Source: Alteromonas portus
GTDB taxonomy: Bacteria; Pseudomonadota; Gammaproteobacteria; Enterobacterales; Alteromonadaceae
Direction: 5' to 3'
DNA length: 64,000 nt
Assembly (NCBI RefSeq): GCF_005117025.1
Contig: NZ_SWCO01000002.1
Location: 124,001-188,000 of the forward strand
Part shown: one piece after another, positions 29,060 through 38,788 of the stretch
Numbering within the stretch: position 1 is the first letter of the stretch
Layout: the number at the start of each line of letters is the position of its first letter
Position numbers and translations under genes: made by a program
Notes under the pieces: model-generated
Databases searched by the model: none
What the model was told of the DNA's origin: nothing
What the model saw: only the letters and a program-made list of their open reading frames with translations

Positions 29060-29710
29060 TTAATCTCCTTGAGGTGTACAAAGGTCTGCCAGGTTCTCGA
29101 TGCACTTTGCTTTTTCTAAATCGAGGGTGTTGGACGTTAATTTATTAAGCAGGGTTGTCCACTTCCCCCTATGTTGAGCTACCCGATGTTCTTCCTGAGC
29201 GGTACGCGAGCCAAATATTGCAAATGGAGCGATGTAGGTCATATGGGTGATTTGTGCCATTTGCTCTAAAGGCTGAAGTAGTTGCCTAATGGTGTAGTGA
29301 TTGAAACCGTCAGTTTGATAGGCCTCTTCTTTACCGCCTGCACTTAACGCACAAAGAAACAATTTACCTTTAAGCGCAGTACCTTCGTGGCCGTAGGCGA
29401 ACCCATATTCCAACACCAAATCTTGCCACTCTTTTAAAATAGAAGGCGTTGAGTACCAGTAAAGAGGAAACAAAAAAATAATGACATCGTGGTCGACTAA
29501 ACGCTGCTGTTCCCGCTCAATATCAATATTAAAATCTGGGTATTCTGCGTACAGGTCTACGGCGGTAACGTGCTTATTCATTTTTGCTTCGTGAAAAAGA
29601 GGCACGTTCACTTCCGAGCGGGTTTGCGCAGGGTGAGCAAAAAGAACCAGTACTTTTTTACTTTCCTTGGCGCGCTCTACAGTGCTTTCAATGATGTTCT
29701 CGTCAGTCAT
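29060..29710 (-). CDS. KefF/KefG-type NAD(P)H oxidoreductase
   Basis: A 216-residue flavodoxin-like fold protein. KVLVLFAHPAQTRSEVN is the FMN-binding start; DVIIFLFPLYWYSTPSILKEWQDLVLEYGFAYG is the hallmark segment of the NQO/KefF/KefG family; ALSAGGKEEAYQ follows. Such proteins activate Kef antiporters and reduce quinones. It lies 1 base upstream of the Kef gene in the same operon. About 25 residues precede the fold. Confidence 0.9.
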   Translation of the reverse strand: MTDENIIESTVERAKESKKVLVLFAHPAQTRSEVNVPLFHEAKMNKHVTAVDLYAEYPDFNIDIEREQQRLVDHDVIIFLFPLYWYSTPSILKEWQDLVLEYGFAYGHEGTALKGKLFLCALSAGGKEEAYQTDGFNHYTIRQLLQPLEQMAQITHMTYIAPFAIFGSRTAQEEHRVAQHRGKWTTLLNKLTSNTLDLEKAKCIENLADLCTPQGD

Positions 29711-30007
29711 GCATTTCTACTCATTGTTACAGCCAGCTCTCATTGAGCTATAAGGAGCCGTTGATTTTTGATGTGCCAAACACAGCTATGGTCAAAAAAC
29801 CTAAATTTATTCATTAATTCAATATGTACGTTTAGAGCAAATAAGAATGTGTTTTTCCTCAAAGTTATAAGGTAGTCAATATATACTAGGTTGAAAAAAG
29901 TTACCTGATTACTATTATATACTTTTAAACGAAATAGCTTTGAAAATGACGCAAAAAAAGCGTCAGAAAAAGCGCAACTTTCAAACTTTGCTTAGAACAG
30001 TATAAAC

Positions 30008-30502
30008 ATGAAAACATCAGTAAAAACACTCGCACTTGCATTATCGTTACTTTCACCTTTTGCATCGCTTTCCACCCATGCTCTGCCTCAAGGTAGTGAA
30101 CTCAAAGCTGGAGCTGCGGTTTGGAATCTGTTTGATGATGCAGACCGATACGCATTGCATGTGGCTTATGTTCACAAACCGCTCGAATCATTTTACGGAA
30201 TTAGACCAACAGTTCTCTTGGTAAACGCAGATCAAGGCCAACACTATTTCGCTGCGGGGTTGGCAAAAGACGTATACAAATACAATGACTTTTCAGTACG
30301 CGTTGCCTTTCACGCGGGCATTGTTGATGAATCTGAAAATTTAGGCGACACCATTGAATTCTATTCATCACTTTCCGGACTCTACAATTTTTCTGAATCA
30401 TTTTCGCTAGAAGCTGAAATTGGCCACATTTCTAACGGCGGGCTAGGGGACACAAACCCTGGTTCAGAATCGTTTGTATTGAGTGCTCACTACCATTTCT
30501 AA
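30008..30502 (+). CDS. pagL: PagL-type lipid A 3-O-deacylase
   Basis: A 164-residue outer-membrane beta-barrel with a signal peptide ending near STHA (residue 25). The C-terminal region IGHISNGGLGDTNPGSESF carries the PagL catalytic set H140, S142 and E154 with the conserved NPG turn, and the chain ends in an aromatic (HYHF), as outer-membrane barrels do. PagL removes the 3-O acyl chain of lipid A. The gene is slightly shorter than Pseudomonas PagL. It is preceded by an AT-rich 297-base gap without other genes and ends at a terminator. Confidence 0.82.
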   Translation: MKTSVKTLALALSLLSPFASLSTHALPQGSELKAGAAVWNLFDDADRYALHVAYVHKPLESFYGIRPTVLLVNADQGQHYFAAGLAKDVYKYNDFSVRVAFHAGIVDESENLGDTIEFYSSLSGLYNFSESFSLEAEIGHISNGGLGDTNPGSESFVLSAHYHF

Positions 30503-30538
30503 TCTCGCCTAAACAAGTTGTGCCTACTTCTTTCGTTA

Positions 30539-30565
30539 AACAGCCCGCTTAAAACGCGGGCTGTT
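30539..30565. terminator. terminator between pagL and the cytochrome gene
   Basis: AACAGCCCGC and GCGGGCTGTT form a perfect 10-bp stem with a 7-base loop, followed by CAATTT. It lies between convergent genes (pagL plus, cytochrome minus). Confidence 0.75.
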
Positions 30566-30591
30566 CAATTTCGGGCAAAGACTTTTTTAAC

Positions 30592-31341
30592 TTAACTTTC
30601 TGTCGGGCAAGGCGCGCCGCCGTTAATCCAAACCGACATTGCCTTAGCGAACTGTGCATGTGTCCCTGGTGCAGGTGTTCTGCCTGGGCCGGGGTTCCAT
30701 GCCCATCTCACTAATGGATCATCACTGACATGGTGTTCAAATTCTTTTTTGAACGTTTTCATGTCATCTCTACCCCCACGTTGAGCAAGAAAAGAGTTCA
30801 AACGCGGGTTTAACCAATTGTTGCATAACTTTGAGGGGGTCATGTCGTTACCAATAATCATGGTAGGAGGCGGCATGTGCCACACGAAACCTGGCATAAG
30901 GTCGTTTGCTGCGCCAGGTGGCCTGCCGGGTTCACGCGCATTCTCATCTTGGTGACACCCACGGCAGTTTACGGGATGCGTTTCGCCAACCTGAACAAAC
31001 TTTCCGTCTTGAACAGCCATTTTTAAGTTGTTCAAAGAGGTAATGTTCATCGGATGAGGAGTTTTGTTGTCGCCCACCGTTGGGCGGTGAGCACCGTCCT
31101 CGATAACACCGTGACAATTCACACACCGTGGATGTGTTGCTACATCGAACAAGTAGTTGAATGCAGTCGTTGGGTTAGGATCCTGCTGATAAGCTTCAAA
31201 AGCAGGTGTTGAGTTAGCCACTTGTGAAGCGTTAGCAGTTAAACTTTCATGATTGCTATCGTCATTTTCATGTAAGCTACACCCGATAAGCATAAGTGCG
31301 AATAGGGCGCTTACCCCTAAAGCAGATATCATTCTCATCAT
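30592..31341 (-). CDS. diheme cytochrome c lipoprotein of a molybdenum hydroxylase
   Basis: A 249-residue exported lipoprotein: the signal peptide ends in LIGC (Cys21). Two c-type haem motifs are visible, CVNCH (73-77) and CRGCH (126-130), each within a segment rich in proline and histidine that could supply axial ligands. The gene follows the molybdenum subunit by 7 bases, so it probably takes electrons from the periplasmic hydroxylase. Similar proteins are annotated as a third isoquinoline 1-oxidoreductase subunit. Confidence 0.8.
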   Translation of the reverse strand: MMRMISALGVSALFALMLIGCSLHENDDSNHESLTANASQVANSTPAFEAYQQDPNPTTAFNYLFDVATHPRCVNCHGVIEDGAHRPTVGDNKTPHPMNITSLNNLKMAVQDGKFVQVGETHPVNCRGCHQDENAREPGRPPGAANDLMPGFVWHMPPPTMIIGNDMTPSKLCNNWLNPRLNSFLAQRGGRDDMKTFKKEFEHHVSDDPLVRWAWNPGPGRTPAPGTHAQFAKAMSVWINGGAPCPTES

Positions 31342-31348
31342 ACTGCCC

Positions 31349-33646
31349 TCATGCTTTTAATGCTGCGGTAACGTGTTGAGCAAGCATGGGCAAATGACGT
31401 AGCCGTACACCAATGGCTTGGTACACTGCATTGCCGATAGCCGGCGCGACACCAATAACGCCTGGTTCACCCAGTCCTACTGGAAACTCCTCACTTTCAA
31501 CAAGCTCAATATCCATTTCTGGAACATCGTTCATACGTAGAGGAAGGTAGGTATGTAAGTTTGTTTTTGAAACCTGACCGTTTTTCACTTCGTTATGTTC
31601 AAACAGTGCCAAGCTCAACCCCCACAGTAATGAACCCTCAAGTTGCGCTATTGCGCCATCTGGATGAATAACAATACCAGCATCAGAAACAACCCATAGC
31701 TTCTTAACCGTTATCTTTCCTGTGCGCTTGTTAACGTGAACATGAGCTGCAGTCGCGAGCCAAGCTGGCATAGTGCGTTCTTGACCTGCACTTACGCTAT
31801 AGCCAATGCCTTCATCAGCACCAAGTTTAACATTCGCCGTCTTTTTCTTAAGAATATCAAGAGTATTGGCAAGTCGAGTGGCACCGCCGACACTTTCTGG
31901 CGCTTTGCCCCCTTGTTTTCCTTTTCCGTCTAACATAGCAAGTCTGAAGTCGACGGGGTCTTTGTTCGCTTTCATTGCCACTTCGTCAATAAATGATTCT
32001 AAGCCCCATACAATCCAACCTTGACCTACCGAACGCAGCCAACCTGGCGTAAATGTATCTTGTGCTACCTTATTATTAACAGCACGGGCGCGATGGTGAG
32101 ACATGGTGTACCAATGGTCGGCGCCAGATGCCGAGAACATATCGACTTTTCCTTCGCCGCTTACTCCTGGTGCTAGAAATCCCGGTGCCATTTTTAGTGT
32201 TGGCCAGCCTGCCGCAAGCGCATGCTCCATACCTAAAAACTGATTATTTTCATCGAACGACGCATTAAACAGCGAGGTAGATGCAGAGCGGGGTTGATCA
32301 AATAATGTATCATCCGGGCGCATGAATACCAGTTTGACTGGCTGGCCAGCAGCTTTAGCTGTAAGCAAAGCTGGAACAATCCAATCTCCATAAAGGCGTC
32401 GACCAAAACCACCGCCAAGATAATATTGGTGAAGGATCACATCACTTTCTGGCACTTCTGCGGCCTTAGCTACAGTAGGGAGTGTTAGGCTCTGCCACTG
32501 GTTACCCGTATGAATATGCCATTTGCCACCTTTAAATTCAGCAATAGCGTTAAGTGGTTCTAGCTGGAAATGATTGGCAGTTGCGGTGGTGTATAAAGCC
32601 TCAATAGTTTGTGCCGCTTTTGATTGCGCCAGCTCTATATTTCCTTCATCTACAAAAACGGTGCCTTCCTTGCGATCACGTACAATTCTTTCGCCTTCTT
32701 TTTGTATATCAGCTTCAGAAACATTAGCGGTTTTACCGGCGTTATAGCTGACTTTCACCATATCAACGGCTTTAATCGCTGTGGGGTAGTCTGTAGCCAA
32801 TACAGTAACCCAACCTTCAATGGTACCGCTCGGATCGGTAAGCACTTTATAACCTTTGTATCCCGGTAAGCTCTTAGCTTTACTGTCGTCCACATTCGTT
32901 ACTGCACTGCCATAACGAGTCGGAGGCAGAATGGGGCGTGCGTAAAGCATATTTTCCACTTCCACATCAATGCCGTATACCGCAGTACCATTAGTTTTAG
33001 GCGGGATGTCGAGTGCTTTGTAGTCTGCGTTAACACCAATTAGGTGGCGTTTTTTACCCGGTTTAATTGGCAGTTCCGCGAGCTCATCTGCACTGAATGT
33101 TTTGTCGACGTTGCCGTTCGCTACAATATCGCCGTAGCTAATTTTCTTGTTACCCGAGATAACAAAACCTTTTTCTGCCTTGCAACTATTGGCAGGCACG
33201 CCAAGTAGTTTCGCACCTGCATCAATTAACACCATGCGGCCAGCGGCGCCCGCCTGAGACATAGGCTTGTAGGTATGGAAAATTGACCAAGAGCCGCCTG
33301 TTACCATGTAGCCCCACTTTGGGTCTGTATCGACGTGCACTATAGACACTTTATCCCAGTCGCACTCAAGCTCATCAGCTAAAATTCTAGCGATTGGCGT
33401 ACCAATATGCTGACCCATTTCCGCTTTGGCTATGTTGACGATGACGTTGCCATCTGTATCCATTTCAAACCAGATATTTGGTGAAAACTGTTTAGTTTCA
33501 ATACTTTCTTTCGCTGATAACAGAGATGGAATAGCGGCAGCACCAAATGCCATGAATAAAGACGTTTTCATTGACCCCACCATGAAAGAACGGCGAGATA
33601 AGTTGATCATGTCTTTCTTTTCTTGAGAGATGTTTTTCATGCTCAT
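31349..33646 (-). CDS. isoquinoline 1-oxidoreductase-type molybdenum subunit, Tat-exported
   Basis: A 765-residue xanthine-oxidase-family large subunit of the IorB group. A twin-arginine signal ([10 protein letters not shown], hydrophobic segment to about residue 45) indicates folded export. The molybdopterin-binding glycine-rich segment is [14 protein letters not shown] and the C-terminal catalytic region is [22 protein letters not shown] with the conserved glutamate. It should hydroxylate an N-heterocycle or oxidise an aldehyde in the periplasm; the substrate is unknown. Its ATG overlaps the iron-sulfur subunit stop as ATGA. Confidence 0.88.
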   Translation of the reverse strand: MSMKNISQEKKDMINLSRRSFMVGSMKTSLFMAFGAAAIPSLLSAKESIETKQFSPNIWFEMDTDGNVIVNIAKAEMGQHIGTPIARILADELECDWDKVSIVHVDTDPKWGYMVTGGSWSIFHTYKPMSQAGAAGRMVLIDAGAKLLGVPANSCKAEKGFVISGNKKISYGDIVANGNVDKTFSADELAELPIKPGKKRHLIGVNADYKALDIPPKTNGTAVYGIDVEVENMLYARPILPPTRYGSAVTNVDDSKAKSLPGYKGYKVLTDPSGTIEGWVTVLATDYPTAIKAVDMVKVSYNAGKTANVSEADIQKEGERIVRDRKEGTVFVDEGNIELAQSKAAQTIEALYTTATANHFQLEPLNAIAEFKGGKWHIHTGNQWQSLTLPTVAKAAEVPESDVILHQYYLGGGFGRRLYGDWIVPALLTAKAAGQPVKLVFMRPDDTLFDQPRSASTSLFNASFDENNQFLGMEHALAAGWPTLKMAPGFLAPGVSGEGKVDMFSASGADHWYTMSHHRARAVNNKVAQDTFTPGWLRSVGQGWIVWGLESFIDEVAMKANKDPVDFRLAMLDGKGKQGGKAPESVGGATRLANTLDILKKKTANVKLGADEGIGYSVSAGQERTMPAWLATAAHVHVNKRTGKITVKKLWVVSDAGIVIHPDGAIAQLEGSLLWGLSLALFEHNEVKNGQVSKTNLHTYLPLRMNDVPEMDIELVESEEFPVGLGEPGVIGVAPAIGNAVYQAIGVRLRHLPMLAQHVTAALKA

Positions 33647-34146
33647 GCGTTTTCACCTTCTGATGAAGCGTTTGGGTCAAAGTATTGAACTGAAGACGTT
33701 GCGGCGCGCTTGATCGCTTTTTTTATGCGCGCATAAGCCATACAGCGGCAATAATTTGCGCTCATGTGGTTAACGATATCTTGGTCGCTCGGATTTGGGT
33801 TTCTGTCTAGTAAGGTCGCTGCTTGCATGATTTGACCAGACTGGCAATAGCCACACTGAGGAACCTGCTCTTCTACCCAAGCAGATTGCAGCGGATGCTC
33901 ATTGTTGAGGCTTTCGATAGTGTTTACGTTCTTGCCTTTAGCTAACGAAACAGGATATGAGCAAGAGCGAATAGCGTTACCGTCAATATGTACCGTGCAT
34001 GCGCCACACATGGCAACACCGCACCCAAACTTGGTGCCTTTTAATCCAAACTCATCGCGTATCACCCAAACGAGAGGCGTATCTGATGCAGCATCTGTCT
34101 GCACTTTTTTTCCATTTAATGTAAATTCAATCATGGTTTGTGTCAC
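33643..34146 (-). CDS. isoquinoline 1-oxidoreductase-type [2Fe-2S] subunit
   Basis: A 167-residue small subunit with two iron-sulfur clusters: plant-ferredoxin-type [15 protein letters not shown] near the N terminus with a fourth Cys in IRSCSYPV, and the C-terminal QCGYCQSGQ and YCRCMAY pairs. It passes electrons from the molybdenum centre onward. It lacks its own export signal and is presumably carried out with the Tat-tagged large subunit. It is the first gene of the three-gene operon. Confidence 0.9.
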   Translation of the reverse strand: MTQTMIEFTLNGKKVQTDAASDTPLVWVIRDEFGLKGTKFGCGVAMCGACTVHIDGNAIRSCSYPVSLAKGKNVNTIESLNNEHPLQSAWVEEQVPQCGYCQSGQIMQAATLLDRNPNPSDQDIVNHMSANYCRCMAYARIKKAIKRAATSSVQYFDPNASSEGENA

Positions 34147-34229
34147 CGTGAAGTTAATGTTTAATATGCTCTCGCCAAGGCGCTTTACTTGGTTTGAACG
34201 GTCTGTTTTGCCTGTTTTGATTAGTATTA

Positions 34230-34931
34230 TTAAAATCTGTCAGCGTTAGCTTTCTCTTGCTTAGCTTGTTGTTCCGAATCCCCTCTGCCAAAGAAAGCCT
34301 CAAAAGGTTCCGGAATAGTTAGTGCGCGCTGAGTTGCTTTGCGCTGATCAATGCGCTTAAACCATGCTTTAAGGTTTTCTAGACCCGAAACATCTACTTT
34401 TGCCCAATGATAGGCTCTGGCCCAAGGGTAGGTTGCCATGTCAGCAATAGTGAACTCGTCGTTCACCAAATAACTTCGACCTTCAAGCCTAGTGTTTAGC
34501 ACTTCTAAAAGGCGCCGACTTTCTGAAACGTATCTATCAATGGCGTAGGAGTTGTGCTCACCCTGTTTGGGCGCAATCCGCTGAAAGAACATGGCCTGTC
34601 CCATCATTGGCCCGATCCCTCCCATTTGAAACATTAGCCACTGCAGAACTTCTGATTCTTTATCGTTGTTTTGCGGAATGAACTTTTGATACTTTTTCGC
34701 TAGATACCAAAGTATGGCGCCGGACTCGAAAACCACGAAGTTGTTGTTAGATTTATCGATGATAGTTGGGATGCGGCCATTGGGATTGATGGCTATATAT
34801 TCAGGCGACTTTTGCTGCCGAGAGGCGAAGTCAATGTGAGTTAAGTCGTAATCTACACCTGCCTCTTCTAAAAAGATAACGGGCTTCCATCCATTCATTG
34901 TGCTTGCGGTGTATAAATGAATATCTTTCAT
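34230..34931 (-). CDS. glutathione S-transferase family protein (YfcG/Ure2-like)
   Basis: A 233-residue GST. The N-terminal thioredoxin-like domain reads [32 protein letters not shown], with [11 protein letters not shown] and [14 protein letters not shown] as the glutathione-binding cis-proline and SxAI-type motifs. The C-terminal helical domain contains [18 protein letters not shown], the N-capping motif. It resembles the YfcG/Ure2p type. It is divergent from an HxlR regulator and follows no obvious operon; its substrate is unknown. Confidence 0.88.
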   Translation of the reverse strand: MKDIHLYTASTMNGWKPVIFLEEAGVDYDLTHIDFASRQQKSPEYIAINPNGRIPTIIDKSNNNFVVFESGAILWYLAKKYQKFIPQNNDKESEVLQWLMFQMGGIGPMMGQAMFFQRIAPKQGEHNSYAIDRYVSESRRLLEVLNTRLEGRSYLVNDEFTIADMATYPWARAYHWAKVDVSGLENLKAWFKRIDQRKATQRALTIPEPFEAFFGRGDSEQQAKQEKANADRF

Positions 34932-35099
34932 GGCTTACACTCCAAAGAGGCCTACAGTGAACCTTTTACATTGATATTAGACTAATTAGCTAAGGGTGAA
35001 CTTAAAGGTAAACTTGCTTATGTGGTCTATTTTAGTTACCTTGTTCAAACAAACAATTAGTATACTTTTAGTAACTAGGTGGTTTTTTTAGGGAATTTG

Positions 35100-35459
35100 A
35101 TGGAAAGTGAAATAAAAACAGACGCTAAGGGTAGAAAAACCGTTTTAAATACTTGCACCGAGCCTTGCGCGATTGAGCGTGGCATGCGCTTGATAGGTGG
35201 TAAGTGGACAGGCTCTATTATTTATCATTTGAAAGACGAACCTGTTAGGTTTAATGATTTATGCAGAATGCTTGGTGGTGCCAGCCGGAAGATGGTTGAT
35301 CAGCGTCTTAAAGAGCTAGAAAACAACGGCATGGTAATTCGCAACGTTATCGACTCTCGTCCAATTGCCGTTGCCTATAGTCTCACCGAGTTTGGGCGCT
35401 CAGCGCTAGATATTCTTGAACAGCTAAGAGTCTGGTCTGAAAACCACACAAACGACTAA
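35100..35459 (+). CDS. HxlR-family transcriptional regulator
   Basis: A 119-residue winged-helix regulator: CAIERGMRLIGGKWTGSIIYHL, RFNDLCRMLGGASRKMVDQRLKELENNGMV and the wing NVIDSRPIAVAYSLTEFG are typical. Two N-terminal cysteines (NTCTEPCAIE) are placed as in redox- or electrophile-sensing members. AGGGA 6-7 bases before this ATG supports the start; a GTG 21 bases upstream is possible but poorer. It is divergent from the GST gene, which it may control. Confidence 0.88.
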   Translation: MESEIKTDAKGRKTVLNTCTEPCAIERGMRLIGGKWTGSIIYHLKDEPVRFNDLCRMLGGASRKMVDQRLKELENNGMVIRNVIDSRPIAVAYSLTEFGRSALDILEQLRVWSENHTND

Positions 35460-35498
35460 GACGTTACGTGCAAATTGCGAAATAATTAAGAGATTACG

Positions 35499-35528
35499 AA
35501 AACGGTGAGCATTGCTGCTCACCGTTTT
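35499..35528. terminator. bidirectional terminator
   Basis: AAAACGGTGAGC and GCTCACCGTTTT form a perfect 12-bp stem with a 6-base loop. It separates the convergent HxlR (plus) and ABM (minus) genes. Confidence 0.92.
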
Positions 35529-35550
35529 AAAAACTACCGCTTAATCATAG

Positions 35551-35829
35551 TTATCCTATTTTTACTAGCGGCAATCTCACAACCTTCTCAACAAGCGCTC
35601 CTGCTTTATCTTGAAAGCCTTTAAAATGCGGTGTCGCTTCATGAGCATCAAGCGCTGCTTGAGATTCCCATTTCTCGGTTATAACAAATACGCCGTCTTC
35701 GCATGAATGAAGGTCATACATTATTGCGCCTTGCTCAATACGACTTGCTTTGACTAAAGGAGTGAGTGCATCTAAGAGCGCCTCCTCTTGATGAGGTTTA
35801 GCAAAGATAACGACTGAAAATTCGATCAC
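35551..35829 (-). CDS. antibiotic-biosynthesis-monooxygenase (ABM) domain protein
   Basis: A 92-residue dimeric ferredoxin-like fold protein: IEFSVVIFAKPHQEEALLDALTPLVKASRIEQGAIMYDLHSC and FVITEKWESQAALDAHEATPHFKGF match the ABM/YgiN group, members of which oxidise quinols or degrade small aromatics without cofactor. I chose a GTG start because GGAG lies 6 bases before it. A TTG four codons upstream falls on the ribosome binding site itself. A perfect palindrome lies just upstream. Confidence 0.82.
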   Translation of the reverse strand: MIEFSVVIFAKPHQEEALLDALTPLVKASRIEQGAIMYDLHSCEDGVFVITEKWESQAALDAHEATPHFKGFQDKAGALVEKVVRLPLVKIG

Positions 35830-35881
35830 AACTGTCTCCAAATGACAAAGCGTTTAACATAAATCAATTAGCAAACTTGTG

Positions 35882-35898
35882 TTAGCGTTTAACGCTAA
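35882..35898. promoter_or_regulatory. perfect palindrome upstream of the ABM gene
   Basis: TTAGCGTT-T-AACGCTAA is a 17-base perfect inverted repeat about 53 bases before the ABM start codon. This is a good place for a repressor operator. Which protein binds it is unknown. Confidence 0.5.
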
Positions 35899-36128
35899 TT
35901 TGCCCTTTTTCTCGGGTAAGGTGCACATCGTTCCATTCAATGTGTTAAGCCTTGTTTATGCTAGCGTTGCAGAAGATTATCTAAGCCTTTTTCTTAGCTA
36001 TATTCATTAGCTAATAAATAATTCTAATCTATACTTGCTTATACCAAAGTATATATTGAGCTTGTTGTGGGTTAAGCACCACTTTTTTTGAGGCGACGGA
36101 ATGCAATTATTTAACGGGGCGGTGCCCT

Positions 36129-37406
36129 ATGTTTGAAAAAACCTTTGATTTTTGTCCAGTGGGGCTGGCTCACGTCAGCGTGGATGGCAGCTTCATACGC
36201 GTGAATAAACGCCTGTGTGATTTTTTAGGGTACTCAAATGAAGAGCTTACAAAACTCACGTTTCAAGAATTAACCGCGCCAGATTACCTTGATGAAGACC
36301 TCGACTATTTAGCACGTCTATTAAAAGGTGACATTGATGATTATTCAATAGAGAAGCGTTACCTAAGGCGTGATGGTGAACAGGTGTGGGCTAAACTCAC
36401 GGTTTCATTGGTTAGGGACAAACGGGAAAATCCAGACTACTTTATTTCTGTTGTAGAAGATATTGACGAGAAAAAGCGTATACAGTCAGAGTTATTTCAG
36501 GTTGATGCACTGTTCAGTAAAATAGTGAGCGCATTCTCTGATAGAACCTTTATTTGGGTGGCGACCCCAGACTTAACTAAGCTGAAATATGTTAACGACG
36601 GATATGAGAACATTTTTGGGCGCAATGAATATGAGCTCTACTGTAACCCCATTGGGTTTATTGACCATGTTCATGAAGATGATAAGGCGCGAGTATTAAA
36701 ACTGTTCAGTCAGCGCCCTTTACAAAATTGGGATATTCAATATCGTATTTATGATGCCAAAGGTGAGGTGAAATACGTTCACGACCGAGGTAGTTTGATT
36801 TTTGACGACCGTGAAATGCAGTCGCTTATCTTAGGGACCGCCGACGATATAACAAGAGAAAAAACACAGCAGCAAGCTTTGATGAGCGCTGTTACCAAAC
36901 TCGAGCATCTCTCTAAAACCGACTCGCTTACTGGGCTTGCTAATAGAAGAGAAATCTTCAGTCAATTAAATGATGAAATCTCCCGCATGGGCAGAGGTCA
37001 GCAGATTTCCACTCTTGTCTACATTGACCTAAACAAATTCAAAGAAATTAACGACAAATATGGCCACAAAATAGGTGATAAAGCATTAGTCGAGTTTTCC
37101 AATAGCATGAGCGGGCTTTTACGTGAAAGCGATAGGTTTGGCCGTATAGGTGGTGATGAGTTTGTTATTATGCTCTACGGCACAGATGAAAATGAAACGG
37201 CAGCGTTTTTTGACAGAATTCAAAGTAATAAATTTGAAGTAGAAATCGATGGTAGCAATATCGTTTCTATCAGCTTCAGTGTTGGTTGGGTTCAGTGGAG
37301 CGAGGGAATCAATACAGTGCAAGAGTGGCTGGATAGAGCTGACGAGGTAATGTACGAAAAAAAGCAACAAGGGCAAGTTTTGGCTTCGATGAATAAGGCG
37401 GTATAG
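36129..37406 (+). CDS. PAS-PAS-GGDEF diguanylate cyclase
   Basis: A 425-residue cytoplasmic protein with two PAS domains: about residues 5-115 (FDFCPVGLAHVSVDGSFIRVNKRLCDFLGYS) and about 130-245 (FIWVATPDLTKLKYVNDGYENIFGR), each followed by a PAC-like stretch. The GGDEF domain has an intact RIGGDEF and the RxxD inhibitory site RESD, so it should make c-di-GMP with product inhibition. No transmembrane segment is seen. It is convergent with puuD at the edge of the purine operon; the signals sensed are unknown. Confidence 0.92.
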   Translation: MFEKTFDFCPVGLAHVSVDGSFIRVNKRLCDFLGYSNEELTKLTFQELTAPDYLDEDLDYLARLLKGDIDDYSIEKRYLRRDGEQVWAKLTVSLVRDKRENPDYFISVVEDIDEKKRIQSELFQVDALFSKIVSAFSDRTFIWVATPDLTKLKYVNDGYENIFGRNEYELYCNPIGFIDHVHEDDKARVLKLFSQRPLQNWDIQYRIYDAKGEVKYVHDRGSLIFDDREMQSLILGTADDITREKTQQQALMSAVTKLEHLSKTDSLTGLANRREIFSQLNDEISRMGRGQQISTLVYIDLNKFKEINDKYGHKIGDKALVEFSNSMSGLLRESDRFGRIGGDEFVIMLYGTDENETAAFFDRIQSNKFEVEIDGSNIVSISFSVGWVQWSEGINTVQEWLDRADEVMYEKKQQGQVLASMNKAV

Positions 37407-37435
37407 CTGGTTAGTTTATATCACTAACCGAGCTA
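37404..37435. terminator. stem-loop between the GGDEF gene and puuD
   Basis: TAGCT-GGTTAGT pairs with ACTAACC-(G)-AGCTA around a 7-base loop. It begins at the stop codon of the diguanylate cyclase gene and lies 17 bases after the puuD stop. No clear T tract is present on either side. Confidence 0.5.
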
Positions 37436-37451
37436 CACCTCTTAGAGATAG

Positions 37452-38741
37452 TTACTGATTCCTCTGAGCAAACCAGCGAGCTATTGCTTGCCTTTCTTCC
37501 TCGGTCATCTTTGTTTTATTCAAAAATGGCATGTCTTTAGTCACAGTGGTTCTTCTCACCACTTGTGGCGCAAATCTTTCTATATCTGTCCACGAATCTA
37601 ACACTACGCCCAACGGCGCCACTTTGAATATCTCGTCGGTCGGTGTGCGCGAGTGACAGCTTACACAGTGAGTGGTAATCAAACTCGCGACAAGTTCGTT
37701 ACTAATCTCTGACGATAGTTCGTTTACCATTTTGTTAGTAGCTCCATTCGATGCATTTAATTCAGATTGTTCCGCTGACTGTGCGCTCATGGTTGAAGAA
37801 GATAGGGCATCATCATGACTCAACGGTTGAATTGAAGATGCTTGTGGCCAAGACACCCAAAGAGCGATGGCGAGCATGGCGATGGCGCCCGACACTAAAA
37901 TACTTGGTTTGGTGGTTCCCACATGACGAAGATTAAAGAAATGTCGTATCCAGGCAGCAGCGGCCATAATAGCAATCAACACAAGCCAATTCTGCGGATG
38001 TTGGTATGTCATGGGATAGTGGTTTGAAATCATGATAAACAGCAAGGGCAGCGTGAAGTAGTTATTGTGTACTGAACGCAGTTTAGCGCTTGCACCCCAA
38101 CTAGGGTCGATATCTTTTTTGTCAGCTACCGCAGCCACCATTTTGCGCTGGTTTGGCATAATATTGAAAAAAACATTTCCTGCCATAATAGTACCGATAA
38201 GCGCACCTACATGAATATAAGCGCCGCGACCACTAAACCATTGAGTAGACAGATAGCTAACAACACAAACAAGAGCAACTAACCCAATACCGAAAGTGAG
38301 AGGGTATTTTGCCAATGGGCTACGACAAGCAAACTCATAAACAGCTAGCCCACCAAAGATTAACCCAAGCCCTAAAGATATTGCCGTAGCAGGTGACATG
38401 GCATTGACTGACGGGTCGATGAGATAAGCGCTAGCGCCAAAGTAGTAAACAATGATGAGCAGTGCAAAGCCTGATAACCAAGTAGTGTAGGCTTCCCACT
38501 TAAACCAATGCAGTGTTTCAGGCATTTTTTCTGGACCATAGGCGTATTTAGCCACTTCATAGAAGCCACCACCGTGGATAGCCCACAAATCGCCCTTAAT
38601 GCCTTTGTCTTGTTTCCATTTAGGCGGCGTTCGCAAGTTGTTGTCTAACCAAATAAAGTAAAACGACGCGCCAATCCACGCTACACCGGCCACAACGTGA
38701 AACCAACGTACAAATAAACTTATCCAATCGAGCCACGGCAT
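37452..38741 (-). CDS. puuD: membrane urate hydroxylase with C-terminal cytochrome c
   Basis: A 429-residue integral membrane protein. The N-terminal ~300 residues contain about eight hydrophobic segments with conserved W, H and G (VRWFHVVAGVAWIGASFYFIW, HGGGFYEVAKY, NHYPMTY). The C-terminal domain is a single-haem cytochrome c (CVSCH, 359-363, with a likely methionine ligand in KDMPF). This is the PuuD type of uricase, which oxidises urate to 5-hydroxyisourate and passes electrons to the respiratory chain rather than making peroxide. It is the last gene of the xdhA-puuD operon; AAGGAG precedes the ATG. Confidence 0.92.
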   Translation of the reverse strand: MPWLDWISLFVRWFHVVAGVAWIGASFYFIWLDNNLRTPPKWKQDKGIKGDLWAIHGGGFYEVAKYAYGPEKMPETLHWFKWEAYTTWLSGFALLIIVYYFGASAYLIDPSVNAMSPATAISLGLGLIFGGLAVYEFACRSPLAKYPLTFGIGLVALVCVVSYLSTQWFSGRGAYIHVGALIGTIMAGNVFFNIMPNQRKMVAAVADKKDIDPSWGASAKLRSVHNNYFTLPLLFIMISNHYPMTYQHPQNWLVLIAIMAAAAWIRHFFNLRHVGTTKPSILVSGAIAMLAIALWVSWPQASSIQPLSHDDALSSSTMSAQSAEQSELNASNGATNKMVNELSSEISNELVASLITTHCVSCHSRTPTDEIFKVAPLGVVLDSWTDIERFAPQVVRRTTVTKDMPFLNKTKMTEEERQAIARWFAQRNQ

Positions 38742-38788
38742 TATTGTTCTCCTTATTTAGGACTCAAAGGCCCTTCAGCAGCTTGTTA

